Assembly: GCA_900316005.1 (NCBI GenBank)
Contig: ONBH01000009.1
Coordinates: forward strand, 1-64,000
Source: an uncultured Bacteroidales bacterium
GTDB lineage: Bacteria; Bacteroidota; Bacteroidia; Bacteroidales; Paludibacteraceae
Direction of reading: 5' to 3'
Length of the DNA stretch: 64,000 nt
A program made the position numbers and the translations under genes. Positions 8,408 through 19,900 of the stretch are shown here, in pieces. A model generated the notes under the pieces. It worked only from the letters and a program-made list of their open reading frames with translations, searched no databases and had not been told where the DNA came from. Numbering within the stretch: position 1 is the first letter of the stretch; each line of letters starts with the position of its first letter.

Positions 8408-10282
8408 TTAGCTTACTTCATCTTCCTCGATGACGAGGTTGTTAATGATGAAGTTCTGGCGTTCCATGGTGTTCTTGCCCATATAGTATGCCAATAGGTC
8501 TTTGACGGCATCTTCCTTGCGCAGCGTGACTTGGTCGAGGCGAATCTCCTGCCCGATAAAGCCCTTGAACTCGTCGGGTGATATCTCACCCAGGCCTTTG
8601 AATCGGGTAATCTCAGGGCTCTTGAGCTCCTTGAGCGCTTTGAGGCGTTCGTCTTCGCTATAGCAATAACGTATCTCCTGCTTGTTCTTCACGCGGAAAA
8701 GCGGAGTCTGGAGGATATAGACGTGGCCTTTTTTCACCAGGTCGGGGAAGAACTGAAGGAAGAACGTGAGCATCAGTAGGCGGATGTGCATACCGTCAAC
8801 ATCGGCATCGGTGGCGATGATGACTTTGTTGTAGCGCAACTCATCGAGTCCGTCCTCTATATTGAGCGCCGACTGCAGGCAGGCGAACTCTTCATTCTCA
8901 TAGACAACCTGCTTGGTTAGTCCGTAGCAGTTAAGCGGCTTACCGCGCAGCGAGAACACCGCCTGGGTGCGTACGTCGCGGCTTTTGGTGATACTGCCGG
9001 AGGCGGAGAGACCCTCGGTGATGAAGAGCGAACTCTCCTGACGCAGGTCATCATCGCTTTCCTTGGATGAACGAACTGGTTTCGGATCGTTGTAATGCAC
9101 CTGGCAGTCACGCAGCTTAGGGTTATTGAGCAAGTTCTTCTTGGCGCGCTCGCGTGCTACCTTCGAGACAGCTGCAATGGCTTTGCGTTCCTTCTCGCTG
9201 TCCTGAATCTTCTGCAGCATGATATCAGCTGTCTCGGGATTCTTATGGAGGTAGTTATCGAGCTGCTGCTTCACGAAGTCGTTGACGAACTTATTGACGC
9301 TAATACCGCCGGTGGGCGACATATCCTTAGAGCCCAACTTCACCTTGGTCTGCGACTCAAAGACGGGTTCCTCTACATTGATAGCTATCGCTCCCACGAC
9401 GCCGTTGCGGATATCCACCAGTTCCTGGTTCTTATTGAAGAACTCCTTGATGGTACGACCGATGGCTTCTTTGTAGGCCTGCTGGTGCGTACCGCCCTGT
9501 ATGGTGTGTTGGCCGTTGACGAAAGAGAAATATTCGTCGTTATTTTGGTTGGTATGCGTCAGGGCTATCTCAATATCTTCGCCCTTGAGGTGAATAATCG
9601 GATAGAGAGGATCGACGGTCATATTCTCCGTCAGTAGGTCCAACAGACCGTTCTTAGAGGCGAACTTGCGGCCGTTATAGACCAGAGTCAGCCCTGTATT
9701 GAGGTAGGCGTAGTTGCGGAGCATGGTCTCCACATAGTCGTCACGGAACTGGTAGTTTTCAAACAGCCCCTTCGAGCCATCGGGGCGGAACTCGATGATT
9801 GTACCCCGTTTCTCCGGCCCGTTGTATTCCTGCACGTCGCTGTCGTTGACGATGCGCCCTTGGCTGAACACGACGCGGCGAGTCTTGCCATCACGGAATG
9901 ACTGCACCACGAATTCTTCTGAGACAGCATTGACAGCCTTCAGACCGACGCCGTTCAGGCCGACAGACTTCTTGAAGGCCTTGGTATCATACTTACCGCC
10001 GGTATTGAGCATGGAGACAGCCTCGACCATCTTACCCAGGGGTATGCCGCGTCCGTAGTCACGCACACGCACACGACCGTCACCGATGTTGACCTCGATG
10101 ACCTTACCCTCGCCCATGCGGTACTCATCAATACTATTGTCGATAGTCTCCTTGATGAGGACATAGATACCATCGTCGGAGTGACTACCGTCACCCAACT
10201 TACCGATGTACATACCCGGACGGCGCCGGATATGATCCATGTCATCCAGATGGATTATATTCTCCTCAGAATAGTCTGCCAT
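8408..10282 (-). CDS. parE: DNA topoisomerase IV subunit B
   Basis: A 624-residue type IIA topoisomerase ATPase subunit. GHKL ATPase motifs: ETIDNSIDE (about 44-52), VRDYGRGIP and GVGLKAVNA. The TOPRIM domain starts at [10 protein letters not shown] and carries the metal-binding DADVDG (about 488-493). The C-terminal part matches the GyrB/ParE family. The short length, without the large GyrB insertions, and the EGLSASG form of the TOPRIM Glu motif favour ParE over GyrB. Its partner parC is not in the window. It begins 15 bp after the stop of the small lipoprotein gene and is probably transcribed from that gene's promoter. Confidence 0.93.
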   Translation of the reverse strand: MADYSEENIIHLDDMDHIRRRPGMYIGKLGDGSHSDDGIYVLIKETIDNSIDEYRMGEGKVIEVNIGDGRVRVRDYGRGIPLGKMVEAVSMLNTGGKYDTKAFKKSVGLNGVGLKAVNAVSEEFVVQSFRDGKTRRVVFSQGRIVNDSDVQEYNGPEKRGTIIEFRPDGSKGLFENYQFRDDYVETMLRNYAYLNTGLTLVYNGRKFASKNGLLDLLTENMTVDPLYPIIHLKGEDIEIALTHTNQNNDEYFSFVNGQHTIQGGTHQQAYKEAIGRTIKEFFNKNQELVDIRNGVVGAIAINVEEPVFESQTKVKLGSKDMSPTGGISVNKFVNDFVKQQLDNYLHKNPETADIMLQKIQDSEKERKAIAAVSKVARERAKKNLLNNPKLRDCQVHYNDPKPVRSSKESDDDLRQESSLFITEGLSASGSITKSRDVRTQAVFSLRGKPLNCYGLTKQVVYENEEFACLQSALNIEDGLDELRYNKVIIATDADVDGMHIRLLMLTFFLQFFPDLVKKGHVYILQTPLFRVKNKQEIRYCYSEDERLKALKELKSPEITRFKGLGEISPDEFKGFIGQEIRLDQVTLRKEDAVKDLLAYYMGKNTMERQNFIINNLVIEEDEVS

Positions 10283-10297
10283 ACCTTTCTTGAGCGG

Positions 10298-10807
10298 CTA
10301 CTCGGCTACCGTAAATGCAGGCACATAGGGTTCGGCATACGTGCCTTGCTGGCCGTCGTTGACAAAGGGGAAAGATTCGCCATTGAAGATATTGGTGTAG
10401 TAGCCCGACCAATAGCGCAAGGTCACATTACCCTCTACGCCATTGATGAACAAGAAGAACAAACCGTCATCTTCCGGAGAAACCACCCCGATACAATCAC
10501 CGTTTTCGGTGAACGCGCCCAGCAGGTCATCGTTCGTCAGGCGGAAGTCCTGGGCGAGCTCGGGATACTGATTGAGCAAGTCAACCTTGACGATGGACGT
10601 CATCGACGAGGTATAGTCATACGCGTCGCTCACCGTCCAGGTGGTAGGACGGCTAATGTTCCCCTTCAGGGTTTCCTCCACCTGCGGGGTTGGTGTGGGA
10701 GTAGGATCATCGGGTTGGTTCTGATTCTTGGAACATGCCGAACAGATAATCATGATGGCTGCACAAAGCGAGCCGATTGCATAAGCAAAAACATTTTTGC
10801 GTTTCAT
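10298..10807 (-). CDS. Lipoprotein sharing a domain with the adjacent giant secreted protein
   Basis: A 169-residue lipoprotein: signal peptide ending ICSAC (Cys about 25), a Pro/Thr linker (DDPTPTPTP), then one beta-rich domain (about 55-165). The domain pattern is 'SMT...DLLGAFTENGDCIGV...LFFLFINGVEGNVTLRYW...FPFV'. The giant protein has the same pattern at about 2795-2890 (SMTLRGQV, DELDRVAVFCEGQMVG, SFVYLTIYG, LSFKLW). This is a visible sequence similarity, not a named family. Function is unknown; a surface or periplasmic lipoprotein is likely. It has its own promoter and precedes parE closely. Confidence 0.8.
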   Translation of the reverse strand: MKRKNVFAYAIGSLCAAIMIICSACSKNQNQPDDPTPTPTPQVEETLKGNISRPTTWTVSDAYDYTSSMTSIVKVDLLNQYPELAQDFRLTNDDLLGAFTENGDCIGVVSPEDDGLFFLFINGVEGNVTLRYWSGYYTNIFNGESFPFVNDGQQGTYAEPYVPAFTVAE

Positions 10808-10808
10808 A

Positions 10809-10850
10809 TTGTTTGTCGTTTGTCGTTAGTCGTTTGTCGTTGGTCGTTTG
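10809..10850. repeat. Heptamer array (TCGTTTG type)
   Basis: Six 7-mers, mostly TCGTTTG with TCGTTAG and TCGTTGG variants, directly upstream of the small lipoprotein start. Shorter relatives occur at 22811-22831 and about 23380-23394. Confidence 0.88.
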
Positions 10851-10853
10851 AGC

Positions 10854-10890
10854 AATCCCTTAGGCTCCTTTCAAAGGGGTAGAAGGATTC
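10854..10890. repeat. Palindromic interspersed element (CCTTTCAAAGG core)
   Basis: AATCCC...CTCCTTTCAAAGGGG...GGATTC forms a nested inverted repeat. The same design occurs at 54160-54189 and 63294-63325. It lies within the leader of the small lipoprotein gene. Confidence 0.65.
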
Positions 10891-10910
10891 TTGATTACAT
10901 AATTAGCGTA

Positions 10911-10942
10911 CAAAAGTACTGCTTTTTTTTGATATATGCAAA
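10911..10942 (-). promoter_or_regulatory. Promoter of the small lipoprotein - parE unit
   Basis: Minus strand TTTG (10939-10942), 20-nt spacer CATATATCAAAAAAAAGCAG, TACTTTTG (10911-10918). It lies between the terminator of the giant gene and the lipoprotein. Confidence 0.82.
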
Positions 10943-10950
10943 TAAAATTA

Positions 10951-10980
10951 GAAAAATCGCCCCCAAGAGGGCGATTTTTC
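10951..10980 (-). terminator. Intrinsic terminator of the giant gene
   Basis: GAAAAATCGCCC (10951-10962) pairs with GGGCGATTTTTC (10969-10980). The GC core and T-tract lie 8 bp beyond the giant gene's stop. Confidence 0.88.
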
Positions 10981-10987
10981 TTGTAGC

Positions 10988-13900
10988 CTACAGCTTTTTG
11001 CCGGTCAGATCGAAGCGCTCGCCATCACGAATGATGATGATGTGGCCGTCCTCGAATACCTTGTACACACCGGTATTGTCCATGGGCATCAGCACCACAG
11101 GCGATTCGATGGAACCGGCGTGGGCGTCGGGGGCATAGAGAACCTCTCCGCGAGCCTCACCACAGGGAGAGGGAGTCAGGATGGTGCCGTCCTCCGTCTC
11201 GAAGCGCAAGGTGCCGGAACGGTCGGATTGGATGGTGAGGAAATATAACCCCTCTCCGGCTCTTCCCTCAAGGGAGAGAGGAGTGGCCACGCCGACGAGT
11301 TCATCGCCGATATAGGCGCGAAGGGTGGTGTATGTTTGTTCTCCATTTTCGATGCGGGCAATCATTGTCATGTTGGATGCCGCAGCGGGGTTGGAGAAGG
11401 CATTTTCCATCGGTGTCGGGTTATCGGTTTCCGATGCCCGGTTGGCACGCAGCGGAGCCGAGGTCTTGGCCTTCTTAACATACTTCATCGTCACGTAGCC
11501 GTCACCCAAGCGGCGGAAGAGGTATCCCTGACCCGGACGGAGCGTCTGCAGCGAGCCCTCCCACTTGCCGTTCTCGGTGAAGACGGCGAACTGGGTGCGC
11601 GACTTGATGAGGTCGCCCACGGTGGCCTTGTCGTAGTAGTCGGCCAGGGCGTCGCGCGTGGACGCGGGTTCGCTGAGCAGGTAGGCGATGGCGTTCCAGC
11701 CCTTGCAGATGGTCAGCGTGCGCTGGTCGTCGGTGAGCGCCTTGCCCTCGACGGTGGTATTGAAGCCATCACGCGTGCGCATCATGTACATGTTCTTGTA
11801 GTTGACGGACGTGAGTTTACCCCTCCATGCCACGGTGTCGGGCGTGACGGTCAGTTCGGCGAACGACTGTCCGGAGGGCGACTTGATGAGGTCACCTTCG
11901 CTGAAGCCCGACTCGATGGGGAAGAGGTAATCCAGCTTATCGCTGATGGGACGGATGTACATGGATACCCAGTTCCAACCCTCCAAGAGGCTGAGTTGCT
12001 GTATCTCGCCGGCCGAGGTAGATAGGCGGATGGGCTCCTCGGGCGAGATGCCGCTGAGGGCATTGGCCTGGAATTTCTGCTTGACGGAAGGCATCAGGTT
12101 GTAAATCTTACCCGTGGATGCCTGCCAGAGCTTGAAGCTGAGCGGCTTGCCGTTCATCTCGGAGGTGCCGTAGATGGTCAGGTAAACGAAGCTGGTGCTG
12201 GTCTGGTTGGCAAAAGTGTTGTTGGCCAGGCCCACCATCTGTCCTTCGCAGAAGACAGCCACGCGGTCCAGCTCGTCGCTATCGAAGTGGCCGGCGCCGT
12301 ACTCGCTCTCGATGTACACCTGTCCGCGCAGCGTCATGCTGTTGGAATAGAGGTCTGTATTGATAGAACTGTCATCCCACGGGCAGACGGCCTCTACGGT
12401 GTACTCGATATAGACGGGTTCGCTCAGGCCGTTCTCGTCGGTGAGGTAGACGATGTCGGTGTAGAAGCCGACGGGCATCTCGAAGTCCGGGCAGAAGTAG
12501 ATGGGCTTGGACTCCATCGGGTCAATGGAACCATACTCGGGTTCGGCCGTCAGCCAGTCGGGCAGCGACTCAATCTTGAACTGATGGCGTTTGCCGGTGG
12601 TATTGATGATGAGGTCCTGGTTGCAGTAGTAGTTGCCGGGCTGGTTGGTCATGTCGCCATAGCGTACCCAGTACTCCTGCTTGTTCAGGTTCCAACGCAG
12701 GGCGCTGCGGTCCACGAAGGCCGTCCACGAAACGGGCGAGGGCATGGGGTTGCCGTGCAGGTCCTCCACATCGCGCACGGTGATGTAGATGCTCTGCTTG
12801 TTCACCTCGCTGTCCTGCATGCGCAGGTTGATGAGCAACTCCTCCTGGTTGAAGGTCCAGCCGAAGTTGAGTTTGCTGAGTAGTCCCTTGTCGCTGGTGG
12901 GCGCATAATCGACCTTGTCGGCATGGGAAGCGGCGTTGGCCGTCAGTACCAGCGGCACGACTTTGTCGAGAACCTGTCCGGTGGTGCGGTCGCGGAACTC
13001 ACGGCGGTCGTTCACGCTAAAGAACTGCTCCAATATGCCGTTGGCGTTGAGGCGCTGTTCCTCGAAGGGCAGATAGCCCATCAGACCCATCTCGTCGCCC
13101 ACGGGCGAAGCGTTGTAGTAGTCCTGCACCATGGATGCGGGCAGCGACTGCTCGAATACCGCCAGTTCGTCCACATTACCCTCGAAGCCTTGGCCGCCCA
13201 GGTACATCGCGCCGCTGACGGCAGCGAACTTGGTGGCGCCGGCGGTGTTGGTAATCTGTCCGTCGATAAATACGGCTGCCGTATTGTACGAACGATTGAT
13301 GGACAGCGCAAAATGGTGCCATTCGCCATCGTTCAGGCCGTCACCTACCTGCCACTGGTTGGCCGCGCTATGCAGCATGAGTTTGCCGTTTTCGAAGGCA
13401 AGGAGCGTACCGGTAGCGGTGCTGTCGGTGGCGAACCAACCGGCACGGAAGAGCGGGGCATCGGCAGACAGGGTCTTGAACCAGAACATCAGGGTCTCGT
13501 CGTAGTTCGCAGAGCGGGCCAAGAGGTTGCCTGCCAGCTCGACGGAGTCGTTCTGCAGCTTCAGCGAGATACCTTTCTGCAGTTTCCAGGTAGTACCCGA
13601 GAGGTAGAGGTTGGCGCCGTTGGCTTTGTCAATCATGACGTCGCCCTTACCCTCGTTCATGCGGTAGTAGGCCAGCAGTTCGCGTTCGTAGCCGGTCAGG
13701 TAGTGGCCGTTGGTGGCGGCTATCTCGTCCAGGGTGAGGGCCTTGGTCCAGAGGCGTGCCTCCAGCATGTCGCCGGTGTAGCCCAGACCGTAGATAAGGG
13801 GCGACGATGCGCTCAGCACCGTCTCGTCGGGCAGCGGACCCGTAGCGGGGTCGGTCACCTCGGTGGTACCGGTATAGAAGCGGACGGTCTTGGTATCGTT

Positions 13901-16900
13901 GTCAAAGGCCATGATGACGCGGGTGAACTCCAGCATGGGGGACTCCAGCTGACGCGAGGTGATGCGTTCCTGGCCCACCTGGGTAAAGAGGCGGTTGTCG
14001 GCCGTCTTACCGAACAGCAGGTTGACGCCCTCCACCACGGAATAGGAGAAGAAGGTCTCCTCATTATAGGGGTTGGCGGGGCGTACCAGCATATCCAGCG
14101 AGAACGACTTGCCCGTAAGCGAACGGCTGATCTCGGTGTGGGCATAGGAGTCGGCCGTGCCGTTGAAGTGGATGGCCGTTCCGGCGGTGATGCCGGTCTC
14201 GTTGGTGACGCCCTTGAGCTGGAAGTTGTTATCCTCGTCCAGGTAGTTGCCGGCGATGGGTTCCGAGAAGCGGAGCTTCAGGTTATCGCCGATGCCGAGG
14301 ATGGCGTTGGCGGGTTCCGCCTCGCCGAACAGGACGGGCGGACGGGTGTCCTTCACACCGCTGATGACGGGCGACGCCTTGCTTACAAAGCCCGAACCGA
14401 AGCGGCAGAACGATACTGCGCGCAGGTCGTATTCCTGCTCCATGGGGTCACGCTCGCCGTAGAAACGGAAGGGCTGGATGCGGCCGTTCTCTATCATGGC
14501 CTTGTTGCCGGTGGCCAGGTTGTAGAGGCTGTCGTCGGCGTAGAACGAGCACAGGTTCACCCACATCTCGTCGCTCTCCTTTGTGAGCTTGTACTGGAAC
14601 TCGATGTGGTCGAAGTTCTTGTGGTGGATATTGAATCCGTCGATGTCAACGGGCAGATAGTAGCCCACCGAGTCGTGCTGCGAGAGGGTGTTCATCACCC
14701 AGTTTGGGCGCGGCGAGGCGATGTTGACGGGGCTGGACTCGGGCAGGAAGTGTACGCTGAAGTTCAGGAACGCATAGGTCTTCATACAGTCGCCTACGTT
14801 GAAGTACAGCGACAGGTTTTCGTAGTCATCCACTTCGCCGCGTTCTACCTCCATCACCTGACTGATCACTTGTCCGGGCAGCAGGAAGTAATTCAATCCC
14901 TGCGAGAGCGGTGCGCCGTTGATATACACTTTCGCACCATGCGGGTTGCTGTCGCCGGTGAGCGAGAGTGAGAAACCGGTACCGGTGGACGGGAAGCCGA
15001 ACTGTACCTGACCTTCGTTCTTGAGCTCCAGATGGAACACGGCGCGCTGGTTGGACGGCACATTGCTGACCTCGTAGCGGTCGATGCTCATCTCCGGCAC
15101 GGCGATCGCCATGGTGGGGTTGTTGATAATGGTTCCCTTGTTGTAGAACTTGGTCTTCTCCTCCTTCTCATGGATACAGTAGGTAGCACCCGCCTCGGTA
15201 AAGAACACGTACGAGCCGAATACATCCCGGTTCTCGTCGTAATCCACGTTATCCATCACAACAGCCGTCTTTTTGCGCCAGAGGCTGTCCTGCGGAGCAC
15301 GATAGACGCTGACGGTGATGTCGCCCTGGTCATCGGGCGCGAGGGTGAAACCACACGATTTCTTGTTCGTCTGGTCCGTATTGGTGCGACTGCTGGAATT
15401 GAAACTGATGACCGGTTCCCATTTCATCTTGAATTTGGAGGTATTGGACACGGTTCCCAATTCCAGTTCGTTGTCGTCCTGGTCTTTCTTGGCCTTCAGT
15501 TGGTTCAGGGCCTCGGATACCGCAGTACCGAACACTTGGTCATCGCCGAAGAAGTCACCTAGGTTCTGGAACGTCTTCATAAGCATCTGTTGGCCCATCT
15601 GCGTAGCATATTTCTCGCCTTCGCCGGCAAACATATCGCCTTGCGGTGCCTCGTTGTAGTTGGCCGTAGCAGCGTAGTTGTCGGTGTGCGAGAGGGTATT
15701 GCCGAACGACACGCTGTACGTACCCACGTGCTGACCCGACTGGCGGGCGATTACTTTCTCGCGTTCGTTCAGTACAATCATACCCAACCAGTCAACAATG
15801 GTGTTGTCCAGCGCAGCGATACGGTCGGGATAGACCTTGGTGCTGCCCGTGGGCAGGAAGATGCGGTAGGAGCCGCGCGCCAAGGTGTCCTGCAGGCTGA
15901 CGGCGGTAGTGGAGTCGATGTACCAATATACCGGCTCGTTCATGGCATCCGCTGCCGCTTGTGCGGCTGTTGAGTCCGGGAAGCGCATCAGCAGGCTCTG
16001 GCGCTGCAGGGCCAGTTGCGGGATGACGGTCTCCAGAATGTAGTACTGCGAGTAGGCAAAGGTGTTCGAAACCACCGAACCCATCACCACTTTCTCACCG
16101 GTCACCAGATAGAACGGACGGCCGTCGGCACCTATGCCGCTGGCATGCACGTGTATCGTGCCCGCCTGGATGGCCGGCTGGCGTGCCTGGTAGAGCGAGT
16201 CGTTGATGATGGCTACCGACTTGGCCTTACCCGTCAGCTGACTCATCGTAGCGCCTACGAACACGTCGGCATTCGAACCGATGCCGGTCTTGTTTTTCTT
16301 GCTCGATGTGCTGATTCGTTCGCTCGTGGTGAACTGATAGGTGTATTTGTAACCCCACGACCATTCGTGTACGATAGGCACGGTGAAGGAGAACTGCTTG
16401 CTATTGGTGAAGTTGGCGCCGTAGTACGAACCTGCTCCTTCGGGTGCGGTAACGGTACCGATATCGTGGGACACGTTCAGTCCCCAGGTGGGTGTCAGGT
16501 TCACACCGGCTTTCCAGTCGTAACTCTCGTTGTAGGAATAGGTATAGGTGGTACCGTTCTCTATCCATGCCGAACTGCCGTTGCCACCCGGGTCGCGCAC
16601 GATATCCAGCAGGGTGACACCGGCTTCGGTTGCGGTCAGCTCGTTGCCTTGTGCTATATCGCCCAACACATAGGCGCGGAAGGCGTCGGTCTCCACCGTG
16701 TTACCCTCGTATTCCAGTGCAACGCTCACGGTTGACAGTGCATCCTCGCCGTAGGTCTGTGTCTGGATATGGTCGACGGTCAGCCATACGTTGCGGTTCT
16801 TGCCCTGTTGGTTCAGCTCGTAGGTGGTGTGGTTGGTAGAGTTGTGCATGCCGTTGCGCACCGTCACGGAGCCGCCGCGCTGCGGCACGCGGTCCAAGCG

Positions 16901-19900
16901 CTGCGTGGGGTCGTTGTTGTAGTAGTAGTCCTCGTAGGCCTGCGCCTCAAACTGGTAGCGGCGGTTGTAGTAGAAGAGGGGGTAACCCATCGTGTAGTTC
17001 ACCGTGCCGTCCTCCTGCTTGGTATATAAGGGCACTTTCTCCTTGATGTTGGGGTTGATGCTGTTGGCATCGATGCTCTGTTCGCCGTAGCCGTCCTGCT
17101 CCAGGCCGTACAGCATTTGCGTGAGGTGCACCTTGACGGGCGTACGGTAGATGCGGTCGTAGACGGCGTTGTAGTGCACGCTGTCACCCTCGCGCACCAC
17201 GTCGTAGGACTGCAGCGGCGCGTTGGTCAGATCGAAGTTCTCGTTGCCGGCGCCGGCTGTGAACAGCGTGGCGTAGCCTTGAGCCGAAGCCTGTATCACC
17301 TTGTACTTCACGGGGAAGAGATCCACCTGGTACTCACCCGTCTGTGGGTCGGGATGGATGGTGATGCGCTTCTTCTCAATGAGCATGTTGGTCGTTCCGA
17401 CGATGCGAGGCTGACTAGTTGAACTAGTCCACACCTCGTGGGCGATGGTCTGCTGAATTGTATCACGAGATAGGTCATTCGGGTCGTGCACAAAGTGGGC
17501 CACATTGTCGCCCTCCAGCTGCAGCACGAGCTGCACGTTGTCGCCTATATTGTTGGTACCCAAGCCGAAAGCCTCGGGCAGGTCACGCTGGTCGATACCG
17601 CCGGCTACACGGCCGACGAGGCGCACCTTGGTCATGTCGTAGAACCGCACGCCATCCAGCGCCTTGGTCAGGGCAAAGGTGTCGGTTCCCTCCTCCACAT
17701 GCAGGATGCCCTCGCCCTCGAAGGTATGGCCGGGCTTGAAGATACGCAGCGTGTAGGGCTGGCCCTTGGTGAGCGTCAGCTCGAAGTTTCCGTCCGTGCC
17801 GGTCTGCAAGGGCGTGCCGCTGCGCAGCAGCGTGTCGCCGTTCAGCGTGAACATGGCGCCCGCTACGGGAATGGTGGACAGCTTGTACAGCGCACGGCCG
17901 GTCAGGCGCGCCGTGGAGGTGTTCATAAAGCTGACACCCGTGGTAACGGCGTTGTCGGCCGAGAGGGTGACGCTGGCGCTTTGCGCGCTCGTATAATTAT
18001 AACTGAATAGCGCGTACGTGTGCGCGGGCACGACGGCGTACTGGGTACTAGCGCCTATATCGTAGCTGAGGCTGTCGAACAGGAATGTTCCATCCGAGCC
18101 TGTCGTCATGGTCTTGACGGTGGTGCCGTCCGGTCCTTCCAGTGCTACCGCCACACCCGCCATACCGCTGTTGTCCGGCATGAGGATGTTACCGCTTATC
18201 TCGCCGTAGGGCGAACGCCAGCCTTCGGCAGAGGCGCTGTTGTCAGAAGTCTTACCGTTGCAGTAGTAGTGCGCTGTGACAACGTACTCGTAGTGCTGAT
18301 TCGGTACGGCGGTCTCATCGAAGAACGAGTTGTCCTGACCGGTATAGATGGTATCTGCCGCAGCATCGCTGTTCTTCGCGACGCGCGTCAGCGAATAGCT
18401 ATCTACCGCTACGGACGAGGGCACCCAACTCAGCAGTACACCACGTTTCTGCTGCCCGACGGCTGCACCCTGGCTGGCAGTAAACGAGGTGATGGTTGCC
18501 GCCTCGTCGAAATAGAGGCTCGGGCCATGGATGGCTACCGGCTTTAGGAAATCAGTATTAAGCACTTGCAGGTCGCTGCTCGTCTGGTCAATGCGCACGG
18601 CATAGTTGATATGTGCGCAGGCAGTGTTTGCCACATCGGTAAAGCTTGCCATCCACGAGCCGTCCGCCAAACGGCGAATACTATCCTGCGGGATAATAAT
18701 CTCGCTGGTATAGCCCGTCTCCTGAATGGTACGCTGCAGCACCAACTTAGCCGTACGGTCCCACATACAGCGGCCGGAGGCATCCAATTGGTACTTAGCG
18801 TTTAGTCTATTGTATAAGTCCTCCTTAGCATTATCCAACCTTGAATCTATTTCAGGTGGCACTATTTTATTATATACAAAGCTATACAGACCATTAGAAT
18901 AAAATCTACTTGGTGCATATCCTTCTATTCGCACAGAGCCGCTGGTTGATATTAATAATTTTTGCCAAAAATATGCTGATCCGGCTCTTCCCTCCATGAT
19001 GCTATTAGCAGGAAACGTATATTCTCCGGGAGGCATATGTGTCCAGTCCTGTATAATCGAACCATCATCAGCATCCTTTATGCGTAGTTCTAAAATTGAT
19101 GTATCCATGACAGCTGTACTACAGTCCACACAAGGATTATAGGAAAGATTTATAGTCACATCCATGAGAACATGTTTTATAGAACAGTTATAGGTGCACA
19201 ACTCTCTCGGTATCAACGGAGTTGATGCCACCGGAGAATTGTCAAGATGAATATTGAAATGCACCTTGCGGTTGGTCTCGTATTCGGGATCCAAGGTATA
19301 ATCCGCCTGCACGCTATCCAGCGGAGCGAGGAAGTTGTGCTTTTCCAACGTATCCTTTTGCGAGAAATTCTCAACCCATCCCCAAATGGACGAGGAAGCA
19401 CGACGCACACGGTAATAAACAGGGATTGAGGGCTTACGATACTCATCGCTGTAAATAGATATGTCGAGACGAGCTAAAAAATTACCATTGTCATCTTTAA
19501 GTATATAATCTTCATCTGCTACGCTATATCTGCTAATAGTGGTGTCCAACTTTAATGCATTGCCCGACCACGTATCACGGCTTTTATCCACATACTGATA
19601 AATACCCGTCGAATCGCTGCGGGTCATCGGGAGAACAGCTAACTGCTTTGCATCCGAGAAGTCAGGCTGCGTGGCACGTTGCACCTCGAAGTAGTCACCG
19701 TCCACCAGGTCTCTCAGAGTCGGGTTCTTGATACGCCACTCCAATACATTGTTACCGGTATAGGTGCCCGTGGCATCCAGCTCTTCCGTCACCGTTAAGT
19801 CGTAAATGCGGTGGTAGGGTTTGATATCCTGCTTGGTCGTCACCTGCGTACTTATGACCTCTTGCGGTTTCTTTGTACGAATCACTTTGAATGTAGCGAA

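Noticed and set aside
12923-14971. A 682-codon open frame on the plus strand, opposite the giant gene
   Set aside because: It is a shadow of codon bias in the giant gene: low-complexity, no signal peptide or motif, no promoter, and the minus-strand frame has clear domains.
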